A stretch of 64,000 bases of DNA from Eleusine coracana subsp. coracana (taxonomy: Eukaryota; Streptophyta; Magnoliopsida; Poales; Poaceae), in the NCBI GenBank assembly GCA_032690845.1, contig CM064430.1, forward strand, positions 50,937,882 through 51,001,881, given 5' to 3'. Of this stretch, positions 1 through 10,117 are shown one piece after another. The notes under the pieces are model-generated. The model did no database searches. It was not told the origin of the DNA and saw only the letters and a list, made by a program, of their open reading frames with translations. Each line of letters starts with the position of its first letter. The stretch's first letter is position 1. The position numbers and the translations under genes were made by a program.

Positions 1-601
1 TTTTGTCTGTATCAAAACACAAGTTTCATTTTATCTCCTCGATACTGAAATTGTTGTGTTTGTCCATGGCACAATAGCAGCAGGAGAGTGAGTCATTATC
101 AATAATTTTATAAAACATACAAAATATATTATAGTTTAAATAAAGTGATAAAGGTACATTGCTATATTTTTTATCCATATGCTTTTGTTATGGATTTTTG
201 TTTGACTATTTTAGTAAATTTTCAACAAAAAGGATAATTGGTATTCAAAGCAAACTATGCAAACCATTAAGAAAAAACTTTTTATAAAAAACCCCAACCG
301 TGTGGAGTACTGTAATGCATTTTGATGTTCAATGTCAAGTTATCATGTATTGTGTACAGCAAGATAAAAGTTTTGAAAGTAGTCATTTCCTCTACTACTG
401 TGTGTTTTGGAACAAATCACAACTTTACAATATCCAGGAGACAAAAACGAATTTTTAAAGTGCGATACAGACAAAACCATTGTTCTTCTTTAGTGGTCTG
501 TAGACAAAAATCCCCTTTTCAATTAAATTATTTTGGACCCTATACCTTCTAGAATTTGTTTTAATATTAATGCTGCCATCGTCACCTGATTTTGTTTTCA
601 G
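1..601. other. AT-rich non-coding sequence, probably intron of F-box gene G1
   Basis: No supported ORF. The stretch ends in a pyrimidine-rich run and AG at 600-601, a plausible splice acceptor for the exon that follows. By analogy with G3 it is probably the last intron of an F-box gene whose first exon lies left of the window. Confidence 0.4.
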
Positions 602-948
602 CCAAGCTGTCATTTCATGCACGGTGACGAACCAGAAGAGTACCATATGGTGATCTGGCCACAAATGGCGTTGCCTTGGATACGCTTGAAGAAGTGGAGT
701 TTAGCTTCCTCAAAGTGGGAAACCACGAGATGGGCTTGATGAGGCTGCTGCTGACAAGGTGTGGCGCGGCGGTCGTGACGAGAGTGGTCATACACACGAC
801 ACATGGATCACAAAACAATCCCTCAGTAATAAGCAAAACGACGTGCAAGATGATCACAAACTTCTGCCATCCAGAAACAAGGATCGAGGTCTACGGGTAC
901 TCGCGCAGAAGCAGCTACGAGCTCGTCTGGACGCGTAACATGGTCTAG
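602..948 (+). CDS. Terminal exon of F-box/LRR-type gene G1 (partial, left end outside window)
   Basis: The reading frame from about 640 runs PYGD-ATNG, LDTLEEVEFSFLKVGNHE, LLLTRCGA, RVVIH and FCHPETRIE, and ends at TAG 946-948. The same order of motifs recurs in four other places in the window: 7858-8560, 50184-50510, 53423-53803 and 54590-54905. In G3 the block follows an F-box exon, so this is the C-terminal, FBD-like end of an F-box protein. Such proteins are substrate receptors of SCF ubiquitin ligases; the C-terminal block presumably belongs to the substrate-recognition half (inference). Compared with G2, one base is missing near 641 (gagtacc against gagttacc), so either the exon begins in another phase or the copy carries a small frameshift. 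The exon edge at 602 is inferred from the AG only. Confidence 0.6.
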
Positions 949-1630
949 CAAAAAAAGGGGAGCAGGCCGACTGTGCTTATAGTTTGTCTTCACAAATCAG
1001 ATGTCTTGTGGATTTTTCGTTTGGAATAATTTATAGTTGAATCCAAGGGTGTGTATATAATAATAATAATAATAATATAAGTTTTGGGTATATTTGTTTT
1101 GACCAAAAAAAAATTGGCTGATTATTGAGCAACCGAAGCAGAATATCTGGCATAATTCCCATCAGCCCAAAATTGAGCAGCCACTGGACGTGCGTTGTTT
1201 CTTACTATTAGCAACTAGCATATGACCATGACCTAGTTGTAGCGATTGTGTGATATAGCGCCGTACTCCTTTTATTTTTTTCACAATGTGTATATGTGCT
1301 GAATCTTATGACGTCGCCTCCGTAACCTTTTAATGTAGCGTGTTTAATAGTGACCTCCAACTCCGCAAACGAACCTTGAAAATCTACTACTGTAACTTGC
1401 AGCCCAATCGTCCGGATTCAGTCACGCACGCCGCCCTCTAGGCCTATGCGATGCCCCTGACGTCCGCGCGGTTCATGCATTTCACAAATCCTTTTAACCC
1501 TTGGCTGATGGATGAACATCCAATGGCTGTTGTTGTCCCATTCATGATTCATGTTTTTGGTTCTGTCGTTCAAATCCGTGACCTAATAATCTTCCTGTAT
1601 GAGCAAGCCCTGTTTGTACTCCAACCCGAC
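949..1630. other. Intergenic: G1 3' flank and G2 5' flank
   Basis: Holds the 3' UTR of G1, a short TAA microsatellite at about 1057-1078, and the upstream region of G2. I see no clear TATA box. Nothing here looks coding. Confidence 0.5.
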
Positions 1631-1678
1631 ATGGGCGCCGCCAGCCGTGGCCGTGGTCCTCCTTGCGGCAATGGAGTG

Positions 1679-1884
1679 TGTTAAAGATAGAAGTCTATCT
1701 CTAGTCAGGATAGGATTTTTCTATGTTTCCTTGAGAGCTACGTCTCCAAGATGTGCGCGATCAGGTAGATCACCAAGATGTGCGCGATCAAGTAGATCAC
1801 GATTGTAATATCCTATATACAAACGTACATATATACAACAGGCCGTGACCCTATTTGGGGTACGCCGTACCAATTCATTCTACA
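1679..1884 (+). repeat. Copia-1 5' LTR
   Basis: Begins TGTTAAAG and ends TTCTACA. It contains a 27-bp tandem duplication (1746-1772 and 1773-1799, unit beginning ccaagatgtg) that the 3' LTR lacks, which explains most of the length difference. Confidence 0.92.
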
Positions 1885-1897
1885 TGGTAACAGAGCC
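1885..1897 (+). other. Copia-1 primer binding site
   Basis: The sequence tggtaacagagcc directly follows the LTR. It is one base off the usual plant Copia PBS tggtatcagagc, complementary to initiator Met-tRNA. Confidence 0.8.
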
Positions 1898-1915
1898 AAG
1901 GAATTTTCTTTGACG

Positions 1916-3382
1916 ATGTCTCTCTCGTCTTCCTCCTCCACCACCTCCGCCGCCATCTCAAGCTCCTCCTCATCTACGACCTTTGCCCCTATCCCGATCC
2001 ACCATGCCGTGACTATCAAGCTCGGCAAATCCAATTACCTACTATGGTGTGTCCAGCTCCTCCCCTATCTACGGAGTGTCAAGCTCATGGGCTTCCTCGA
2101 CGGCACTCTCGCCACCCCACCGATGCACGTCGCTTCGTCGATGGCCGACAGCGCTGATCTAGTGCCCAATCCTGCGCATGACTGCTGGTATGATCAGGAC
2201 CAACAGGACCTCAGTGGCCAGCTGTCGTCCATGACAGAAGAAGTTCTTCTAGACGTCGTCTCCGCTACGACCGCAAAAGAAGCCTGGGACACCCTTCGTC
2301 GCATGTTCTCCTCGTCTACACGCGCGCGCTCTGTCCAGGTGCGAGTTGAACTCGCGACCACAAAGAAGGGAGACCTATCTGCTACAGATTATTTTTGCAA
2401 GATAAAAGCTCTAGCATCTGAACTCGCCACAGCTGATGCTCCCCTACGTGATGATGAGATCATCGCTTATCTATTGGCGGGACTTGGACCGACATATGAC
2501 CCGTTCGTCACATCCATGACTACCAAATCGGAGGCGCTCACGTTGGATGATGTCTATGCCTATCTCATGTCCTTTGAAGCACGCCAACTCAAGTACCAGG
2601 AAGAAGCCCGCGTTCACGTTGGTACTGCGGCCAACTTTGCTGGTCGTGGCAGTCAACAGATTCCTCGTGGTCGCGGTGGTGGACGTGGTCGTGGTACCCC
2701 GGCTCCAAACCGTGGTCGTTGCGGGCCATTTGCTGGACGATCTCATGGCCAGCCATCATCTCCTTACCCCGACAGAGCTCAGCGCCCACGGTGTCAGATT
2801 TGCGGACTTCGCAGTTACACCGCGATCAAATGTTGGTATCGCATGGATGAAAGCTATCAGGAGGAACAACCATATGCTGGCATGGCAGCTACTTCGTCAT
2901 ATACCATTGATCCCAACTGGTATACAGATATAGGAGCTACTGATCATATTACTAGTGATCTAGATCGCCTTGCGGTGTGTGAGCAGTATCATGGTGGTGA
3001 AATGGTGCAAGTCGGCAACGGCGCAGGTTTGCAAATTGTGCATATTGGTTCTTGTTCTATTAATATTGCTACTCGTCCATTTGCCCTACATAATGTTCTT
3101 CATGTTCCTGAAATTTCGGAACATCTTTTGTCTGTTAATAAATTATCTCATGATAATGACGTCTTCTTTGAATTTCATCCATCTCATTTTCTTATAAAGG
3201 ATCGCGCAACAAGGCAGTTGCTCCTGGCAGGAAAGTCTGAATCCGGTCTCTATCCTATCAGGCCTTTTGATGTTCCGGTGCTCAGTCAAGCTCATGTCAG
3301 TGTCAAGGTGCGGCCAAGTCAGTGGCATGCTCATTTTGGCCACCCCTCTATCCCAGTCATCAAGTCGTCAAGTCTATCTTGA
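1916..3382 (+). pseudogene. Copia-1 gag-protease and start of integrase
   Basis: ATG at 1916 gives about 488 residues. Seen in order: a Ser-rich start; a UBN2-type Gag region (WCVQLLPYLRS, AWDTLRRMF, ELATTKKGDLSATDYFCKIKAL); an Arg/Gly-rich stretch; a CCHC knuckle in which the His position reads Tyr (CQICGLRSYTAIKC); a protease motif TDIGATDHIT, where DTGAT or DSGAT is usual; and the GAG-pre-integrase motif WHAHFGHPS. The frame is lost just after that motif near 3345, and the true continuation is in the next frame from about 3340. The damaged zinc knuckle and altered protease loop suggest loss of function before or alongside the frameshift. Confidence 0.85.
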
Positions 3383-4213
3383 GTCTTCATAAACTTCCGT
3401 GTGTCAAAGAGTCTAGTTCTTCAGTTTGTAATGCCTGTCAATTAGCTAAGAGTCATCAACTTCCTTATAGTACTGCTGTTCATCGTTCTACTTTTCCACT
3501 AGAACTTATTTTTTCTGATGTTTGGGGTCCTGCCCCCATGTCTGTTGGTGGTTACAAGTACTATATCAGTTTTATTGATGACTTCAGCAAATTCACATGG
3601 ATTTATTTGATGCATGATAGAATGGAAGCTCAACGCATTTTTGTTCAATTCCAAACTCATGTAGAACGTCTCCTTGACACAAAGATTAAAAGGGTACAAT
3701 CTGATTGGGGTGGGGAGTACCAGAAAATGAACAACCAATTTTTTTTGGTCTTTAGGCATCGCCCATCAAGTTTCATGTCCTCACACCCATCAACAAAACG
3801 GTTCTGCTGAGCGTAAACATCGTCATATATTTGAAACTGGTCTTGCCCTTTTAGCTCATGCTAGGATGCCTATTAAATTTTGGGATGAAGCCTTCCTAAC
3901 AGCAACATATCTCATCAATAGATTGTCTACCCGTGTCACTGACAATTTGTGTCCTCTTGAATGTCTATTTAAAGCTCCTCCCAATTATCACATGCTTCGT
4001 ATCTTTGGTTGTGCTTGTTGGCCACACCTTCGCCCATATAACCGCCATAAGCTGTCTTTTCGATCCAAGCCTTGTGTTTTTCTTGGGTATAGTGCTTTAC
4101 ATAAAGGCTATAAATGTTTAGATATGGAGTCAGGTAGAATTTATGTATCACGGGATGTTATTTTCGATGAATCTATTTTTCCTTTTTTCTACCACTCCTT
4201 CATCCAATGTTGA
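3322..4213 (+). pseudogene. Copia-1 integrase, frameshifted
   Basis: The zinc-binding part ends at CNACQLAKSHQ. The catalytic core shows FSDVWGP, DDFSKFTWIY, QSDWGGEY and, after a frameshift in a T-run near 3740-3750, HQQNGSAERKHRH. The three DDE acidic positions are therefore still readable, but in two frames. It continues through LINRLSTRV and FLGYSALHKGYKC to SRDVIFDE, and the frame breaks again near 4190. A low-complexity Ser/Pro-rich spacer follows to about 4710. Confidence 0.8.
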
Positions 4214-4736
4214 ATCTACTACATCCAATAGTAGCAATATTGATTTGTACATTAATCCTATACATAGTGCGCTTCCTATTCCTACTGTGACTGCAGATCA
4301 AGTGGATGCAGAAGTTTCTCGGGCAGGTGCATCATCCTCGTCGTCAGCCAATGTCGAGCCAGGCTCTCCTGTCACAGCGACATAGTCTGCTGACGCACCT
4401 CCCTCTCCTATTGCAACACCAAGGCCTGCTGGCCAGTCTGCTATCGCGCTTCGTGAAGACGCGCCCTAGTCTCAGGCGCCCAGCGAAGACGTTCCTCAGT
4501 CTTATGTGGCCCTCGATTCGTCACAGCAGCCTTTGCATGGATGTGGGCCATCTGTTGCTCCTACGCTGCCGGCAGCCTTGCCAGCTGCCGAAGCTCCTTC
4601 TACAGAACCACTAGTGGATTCTACGTCACCTGCTCAAGCTCCTGGCCACCAATATGGCACACGCCTCCGCAACAATATTCGACAACCGAAAATTCGTACT
4701 GATGCACGGTAACTTATTCTGCTGTTCGTACTTCTG

Positions 4737-6274
4737 ATGATGAACCCACTTCACACACTATTGCTATGGCAAATCTATTGTGGTATGCAGCGATGCAGAC
4801 TAAGTTTCAAGCACTTGAAAAATAAGACTTGGCATCTCGTATCTCCTAGACCAGGGCTCAATATCATAGACTGCAAGTGGATTTTTAAACTGAAGCGCAA
4901 GGCAGATGGCTCGATTGATCGCTACAAAGCGCGTCTTGTTGCAAAAGTCAAGCAGCAATATGGTGTTGATTACGATGATACGTTCAGTCCTGTGGTTAAA
5001 CCAACTACTATTAGAGTTCTGTTGTCTCTTGCTATCTCTCGTGGATGGTCACTTCGGCAAATTATATTCAGAATGCATTTTTACATGGTCAACTTGATGA
5101 AGATGTGTATATGCGACAACCTCCTGGATTTGTGGATGCTACGTATCCGCATCATATCTGCAAATTGGACAAGTCTTTGTATGGTCTCAAACAGGCTTCG
5201 CATGCTTGGTTCTCTCATTTGAGCAGTACTCTTGTTCAGTTGGGTTTTCAAGCTTCTAAGGCTGATGTTTCGCTATTCATTGTCAACAAAGGAGGTATTC
5301 AGATGTATATTCTTATTTATGTTGATGACATAATTATTATCAGCTCCTCATCGGTGGCCACATATTGTCTTCTCCCTCAGATTAAAGTTGACTATGTCGT
5401 GAAGGACCTTGGCATGCTTGAGTATTTTCTTGGTATAGAAGTTCATCGTACTTCGCATGGTCTTGTCCTCACTCAACACAAATACATTGAGGATTTTCTC
5501 AAGCGCACGAACATGCACTCCTCTAATGGGGCTCCCACTCCTATGCAGCCTAGTGACAAGTTAAAACTCACTGATGGTGATCAGCTCTCGCCTGATGACG
5601 CTACACAATATCGGAGTGTTGTGGGTGCACTTCAATACCTTTCTTTAACACAGCCAGACATATCATTTTCTGTCAATCGAGTCTGTCAGTTCATGTCAGC
5701 TCCAACATCTACTCACTGGGCGGCTGTCAAGAGGATCTTAAGATATCTTCATGCGACGGCACAGCTTGGGCTTTGCATCACCAAGTCTGGATCATCACTA
5801 TTGAGTGCCTTCTCCGATGCAGATTGGGCAGGAAATCCTGATGATCGATGCAGTACATGGGGATATGCAATTTGTTTTGGAGGGAACCTTGTGTCTTGGA
5901 TCTCATGCAAGCAACCGACTATGTCTCAATCGAGTACTGAAGCCGAATATAAAGCTGTTGCCAATGCTACTGCTGAGCTTATATGGATTGAAGTCTTATT
6001 GCGTGAACTTGGTATTGCTCCCATTTGTGCACCAAGTTTATAGTGTAATTACATTGGTGCAACTTATTTATCTGCCAATCCAATATTTCATCAACGAACA
6101 AAGCATGTGGAGGTTGATTATCACTTTGTTCGTGAGCGGGTTGCATCGCGACAGTTAGAAGTCCGGTTTATTTCTTCCAAAGATCCGGTTGCAGATATCA
6201 TGACGAAACCACTACCGGCGACTTCCTTTGATCGACTTCGGGGCAATCTGAACTTAATAGTACACCGTCCAGAT
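4737..6274 (+). pseudogene. Copia-1 reverse transcriptase and RNase H, broken
   Basis: The RT begins with a decayed segment (IDCKWIFKLKRKADGSIDRYKARLVAK) and shifts frame near 5050. The longest part, about 5045-6043, includes YMRQPPGFVD, SLYGLKQASHAW, the YVDD active site at 5318-5329, FLGIEVHRT, QYRSVVGALQYL and the RNase H motifs FSDADWAG and SQSSTEAEY. A stop follows GIAPICAPSL at about 6043 and the remaining RNase H (RTKHVEVDYHFVRE, DIMTKPLP) is in another frame. A conserved YVDD shows recent RT ancestry, but the ORF is not usable. Confidence 0.88.
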
Positions 6275-6283
6275 TGAGGGGGG
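6273..6283 (+). other. Copia-1 polypurine tract
   Basis: Purine-rich run attgagggggg directly before the 3' LTR, the expected plus-strand primer site. Confidence 0.75.
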
Positions 6284-6464
6284 TGTTAAAGACAGAAGTC
6301 TATCTCTAGTCAGAATAGGATTTTCCTATGTTTCCTTGAGAGCTACGTCTCCAAGATGTGCGTGATCAGGTAGATCATGATTGTAATCTCCTATGTACAA
6401 ACATATATATATATACAACAGGCCATGACCCTATTTTGGGTGCGCTGTACCAATTCATTCTATA
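6284..6464 (+). repeat. Copia-1 3' LTR
   Basis: Begins TGTTAAAG and ends TTCTATA; the terminal CA has become TA. It has one copy of the 27-bp unit that is doubled in the 5' LTR. The host F-box frame resumes right after the target duplication at 6465-6469. Confidence 0.92.
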
Positions 6465-6723
6465 GAGTGGACTGCCTCAGTGGCCTCCCTGACGAGCTCC
6501 TCCATAGCATCCTCATCCACCTCCGTCCACCTTCAAAGCCGTGCGAACCAGCGTCCTTTCCCACTGCTGGTGCCATGTCCGGACGGACGTCCTGATCCTT
6601 TCCTTCGACTCGAGGCACTCCTCATCCTCGATCCTCACTGGCATCGACGCCACCCTCGAGGCCTATGTGGCTCTGACATTGGGCCGCCTATCAATTGGTC
6701 ACAGAGCGACCCAATCGACTGTG

Positions 6724-6909
6724 CACTACTATAACAATTAAGCACTGTAGCAGTGGGTGGGCTTTTGAGCTGCTGCTATTTTCATTTTTAGCGGTGGGTG
6801 GCACTGTAGTCCGCTGTTAAAAATATTTAACTGTTTGTAGTGACGGTGTATTTTAGACCCGCCTCTATGAAAATGGACTGTGCAGCTATAGTGGTCTTTT
6901 GGTGTAGTG
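6724..6909. mobile_element. CACTA-like MITE inside G2 exon 1
   Basis: Starts CACTACTATAAC and ends with the reverse of CACTACACCAAAAG. It is 186 bp with no ORF and an interior rich in gcagtgggtgg-type motifs. F-box exon similarity stops just before and resumes just after, at gcagcgcctcgcc, also seen at 26719 in G4. A clean 3-bp TSD is not visible (gtg before, gca after), so the class assignment is by termini only. Confidence 0.6.
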
Positions 6910-7026
6910 GCAGCGCCTCGCCGGAGTAGCATCCAGTTCATGACAATCAATGAACTGGAGGTATCCGTCTGCGCGAGTGCGATGGCAATCAATCTGGCCC
7001 TCTCCTAGTACCAGCGCCTCTGGTCA

Positions 7027-7047
7027 CCCCCCTCCCCCCCCCCCCCC
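7027..7047. repeat. Poly-C tract
   Basis: A run of about 21 C with one T, inside G2 exon 1. It disrupts the frame and may vary in length by polymerase slippage or sequencing error. Confidence 0.8.
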
Positions 7048-7324
7048 ACCAGTGCCTTCATGGTGCTGCGTGTCCTAAAGATATTCTGCTTCGACCTCCA
7101 CATGGGCGACCTAGAACGTGTCACCGTCGCGTGTCCATGCAGTGCCCCGCCTGCGGGAGCTCGCACTTACCATCTTCGTGCTTTCCAGTAGTGCCCTCTC
7201 TATACGCTCCGAGTCGCTCCAGCGGCTCAGGCTTGGCGGCGGAGGCAGAGCCGGCTACATCACCATGGACACACCGAGGCTCGTCCTGTTGGTGATGTTG
7301 AGGTCATCGTCTTGGATGCGGAAA

Positions 7325-7428
7325 GTTTGAAAATAATATTTTGAGCAATTGGAACACACGGCCAAGCGGTGCAAATGTTTGAAAATAATATTTCGAGCAA
7401 TTGGAACACACGACCAATCGGAGAGCAT
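7325..7428. repeat. 52-bp tandem duplication
   Basis: Two adjacent units of 52 bp (7325-7376 and 7377-7428), both starting gtttgaaaataatattt and containing gcaattggaacacacg. They lie right where G2 exon 1 similarity ends. Confidence 0.8.
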
Positions 7429-7857
7429 TTTGCACCTTGTCAGTAAATGTGTTGGTTGGTATAACGAAACTTAATATTCATTATGGATCTTAATTATTAC
7501 ATACACTATCAATCCTTTTTGTACTTCAATTTTTGAGAATAATAATTTCCCTAGCTATTTGTGACTACATCCATATATGTTTTTTTCTAGTCCCACATGA
7601 TTAGTGTTGGTTCAAAAAAAAAAGTGCGGGTCACAACTTTTTTCCGAGTTATACTTCCTTTGCCATGATTTATTGAATTCAGAAAATGTTGTCCCAAGGC
7701 CTCAGAAATGTATCACTGTATTTTAGAATGGAAGGGTATCGCCAAAAGTTTTCAATTCAAAACTATATATTGTGTCCATTATATTCCTTTTGACGGTGAA
7801 CTGATTTCAACATATATCAAGTCATATGTTTTAAGTAATCAAACTTTCAGTTTTACA
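7429..7857. other. G2 intron-like region
   Basis: AT-rich, no ORF. It separates the end of exon 1 similarity from the terminal-exon block. I could not find the middle exon that G3 has. Confidence 0.4.
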
Positions 7858-8133
7858 TGCTGGGTCAAGAACTAGAAGAGTTACCCTATGGTGATCCAGC
7901 CACCAATGGCATCACCTTGGAATCACTTGAAGAAGTAGAGTTTAACTTCCTCAAGGTGGGAAACCATGAAAGATGGGCTTTGTGAGGCTGCTACTAATGA
8001 GATGCGGTGCCACAACCCTGAGGAGGGTGGTGGTGTACACGGAATATGGAAGCAAAAACATTCCCGCCCTATGCAGAAGGACGTGCGAGACGTTCACCAC
8101 CTTCTGTCATCCAGGGACAAGAATTGAGTTCTT

Positions 8134-8501
8134 GAGCAGTTTTACTATGCATATTAACTCCAGTAATTACTGGTAGTAATGCAATAATTACTAGTGGTAG
8201 AGTAATAATTACTACTAGCAGTAATTAGAAGGAGTAATGATTTTACTAGGGTATTATTGGAAAGATGAAAATGGTAAAATTATAATTTATTTTATTAATT
8301 AGGGCCTAAGTGTATTTTTTCCTTTCTACTCTGACGAAGCTAAATTTCAGATCGGCGGATGGGTTCAGAATGCTTAGAAATGATCTCTTTACCCCTTATG
8401 GCAATGCAGGTAAATAAATAAATATATGAGTAAATTACATTATTACCCTTAGTTATTACCACCAGTAATTACTTGTGATAATATGCATAGTAAAACTGCT
8501 C
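8134..8501. mobile_element. hAT-like MITE with 23-bp perfect TIRs and 8-bp TSD
   Basis: The left end GAGCAGTTTTACTATGCATA and the exact reverse complement at the right end form 23-bp inverted repeats. The flanks gagttctt at 8126-8133 and 8502-8509 form a perfect 8-bp duplication, the size typical of hAT elements. The 368-bp interior is AT-rich, has repeated gtaattac motifs and no ORF. It splits the last exon of G2. Confidence 0.88.
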
Positions 8502-8560
8502 GAGTTCTTTGGGTACTCGTGCGGAAGATATGGGCTCATGTATGTGAATGTGTGAAAGGT

Positions 8561-9530
8561 CTCTGCATAAAGGAGGACAAGCTGAGGTGCCGATGGTCAG
8601 CAAGAATGCATGGTGACTACACCGTGTCCTTCTTTATAGATCAGTGGTCTTTTAGGTTCTGTCTATGGGAATGCTGTATACAGTTTAAACGTTCAAGGGT
8701 ATGGAGTCATTTAACTATGTTTTTATGCATGGTTTGAGCCAAACTTTCCCTGGTTATGGACCGAGCAAAATGCAATCTATGGCATAATGTCCAATTTTGA
8801 ACTGAACCTGCATTGATTCTTGGCGATTGTGCTATACCACAAACAGTCGGTAATCTAGCTCATAGAGAGCTCCAATTTGTTTTTTTTTTCCCTCAAAGAA
8901 TGTTTATGTAATGAATCATATTAGCATGATTTTCTCTCCAAACAAGTTGAATCTCGTGAGCACGTCGTATCCAGATGACACGATCACAATGAAGACTTGA
9001 AGAGTGAGGCAAATGGTCATCGACTTGCAATGGAAAGTTTTCCTGGAGCTCAGGTTCACCGGTGCCGGCACATTCACACAGGTACTCTGACAATTGCTTC
9101 CAACAGCATGGTATTTTGACTAAAAGGTAAGGGTTTATATGATGGTTAGTTTCCGAGTATTACTATTTACTCAATTGATCAAACAGGCGAAGCACATTTA
9201 ACTTTTGTGATAGTCCCAAATATGCTGATCTCTATTTATTTTCTGATGGCAACTATAGAACAAGTGATCATTTATTGTTCACTGTTCATACTATGCAACT
9301 TTCATTGTCGAAAAACCACTATGATTTGGTAGTGCATATTTTTTTCTGACATAACTGTGTCTACATCTTCATGTAGTTCCTTTGATGGTTAGGATATTTT
9401 GCTGAGTATGTGAAGCCAAGAGAAGCCCTCAACTCCAACTGGCTGTCAATGAACTACTGTGCATGATAAATGTCTCCTTGTTCAGCTGACTACACATGTC
9501 TTATTTGTTGTTCTACAGTGTACGATGATA
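8561..9530. other. Intergenic, 3' flank of G2
   Basis: No supported gene; only short chance ORFs on either strand. I see no repeat structure apart from a T-run at about 8880-8890. Confidence 0.5.
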
Positions 9531-9894
9531 AAGCCAGTCTCAATGCATAGTTTCATCTCACAGTTTTTAAGAGTGTCACATTAGATTAAAATTTTAATTT
9601 GATAGATGAAATAGTTCCTTTCAATGCAGAGTTTCATGTCACAATTTCATGAATAAGCCATAACAATAAATTTACCGTATTGAGATTGATCAAAGCATGT
9701 TAGGATGAAACTTTATCCTCTCAATATATGATGGTTTCAATTGAGTTTCATGATATGAAATAGTATCAAATGAGTTTCATCCTAATAAAACTCATTTCCT
9801 CTCTTTCATCTTAATAATTACCATGCCATATCATCTATTTTGTTGATATGATAGCTCATTTAATATAAATAAAACTACCATTAAGTCTGACCTT
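9531..9894. mobile_element. Probable MITE with imperfect TIRs
   Basis: The left end aagccagtctcaatgca pairs imperfectly with the reverse complement of the right end, aaggtcagacttaatggt. The 364-bp interior repeats gtttcat or its complement many times and has no ORF. A target duplication is not clear, so the superfamily is open. Confidence 0.45.
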
Positions 9895-10117
9895 AGCAGA
9901 GGCACGTGTTGTCATTCTTCACGACCACTAAAAACTAGATGTGCCCCCATCCCGATAGCAAAAATTTAACTTGCTAACTAGAATGAACTTTTCCAAGCAC
10001 GAAAAACAAGGCAAGTACCTCGCCCCCGCACATTATTTGCATTCAAGTAAATCAGTCCGCGGCTCCTTCTCGTGCAATGCTCCAGCTACATCGGGAGAAA
10101 TTGCAAGAGCTACGTAA

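Larger units (their letters stand above)
1679..6464 (+). mobile_element. Copia-1, Ty1/Copia LTR retrotransposon (short-LTR type), TSD gagtg
   Basis: Full-length element of 4.8 kb. It has LTRs of 206 and 181 bp, a primer binding site next to the left LTR, a purine tract next to the right LTR, and a perfect 5-bp target duplication gagtg at 1674-1678 and 6465-6469. Domain order gag, protease, integrase, RT, RNase H is Copia. Short LTRs and compact size fit the Ale/Retrofit lineage (inference). Several frameshifts and stops make it non-autonomous. It lies in the F-box codons of G2 in the same orientation. Confidence 0.93.
1631..8560 (+). pseudogene. F-box gene G2, split by three transposons
   Basis: The ATG at 1631 opens 16 codons similar to the G3 start (Arg/Gly-rich, then Val). 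Copia-1 is inserted after 1678 and the frame resumes at 6470 with DCLSGLPDELLHSIL, the F-box. A one-base deletion near 6524 (CTCCGTCC where G3 has CTCCCGTCC) shifts the frame; the downstream frame carries RTSVLSHCW, then SRHSSSSILTGIDATLEAY. A CACTA-like MITE sits at 6724-6909. Exon 1 similarity resumes at 6910-7330 (HMGDLERV-like and TMDTPRLVLL-like segments). The terminal-exon block is at about 7858-8133 and 8502-8560, split by an 8-bp-TSD MITE, with two extra bases near 7970 that break GNHEMGL. The equivalent of G3 exon 2 was not found. The gene cannot make a full F-box protein. Confidence 0.85.
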
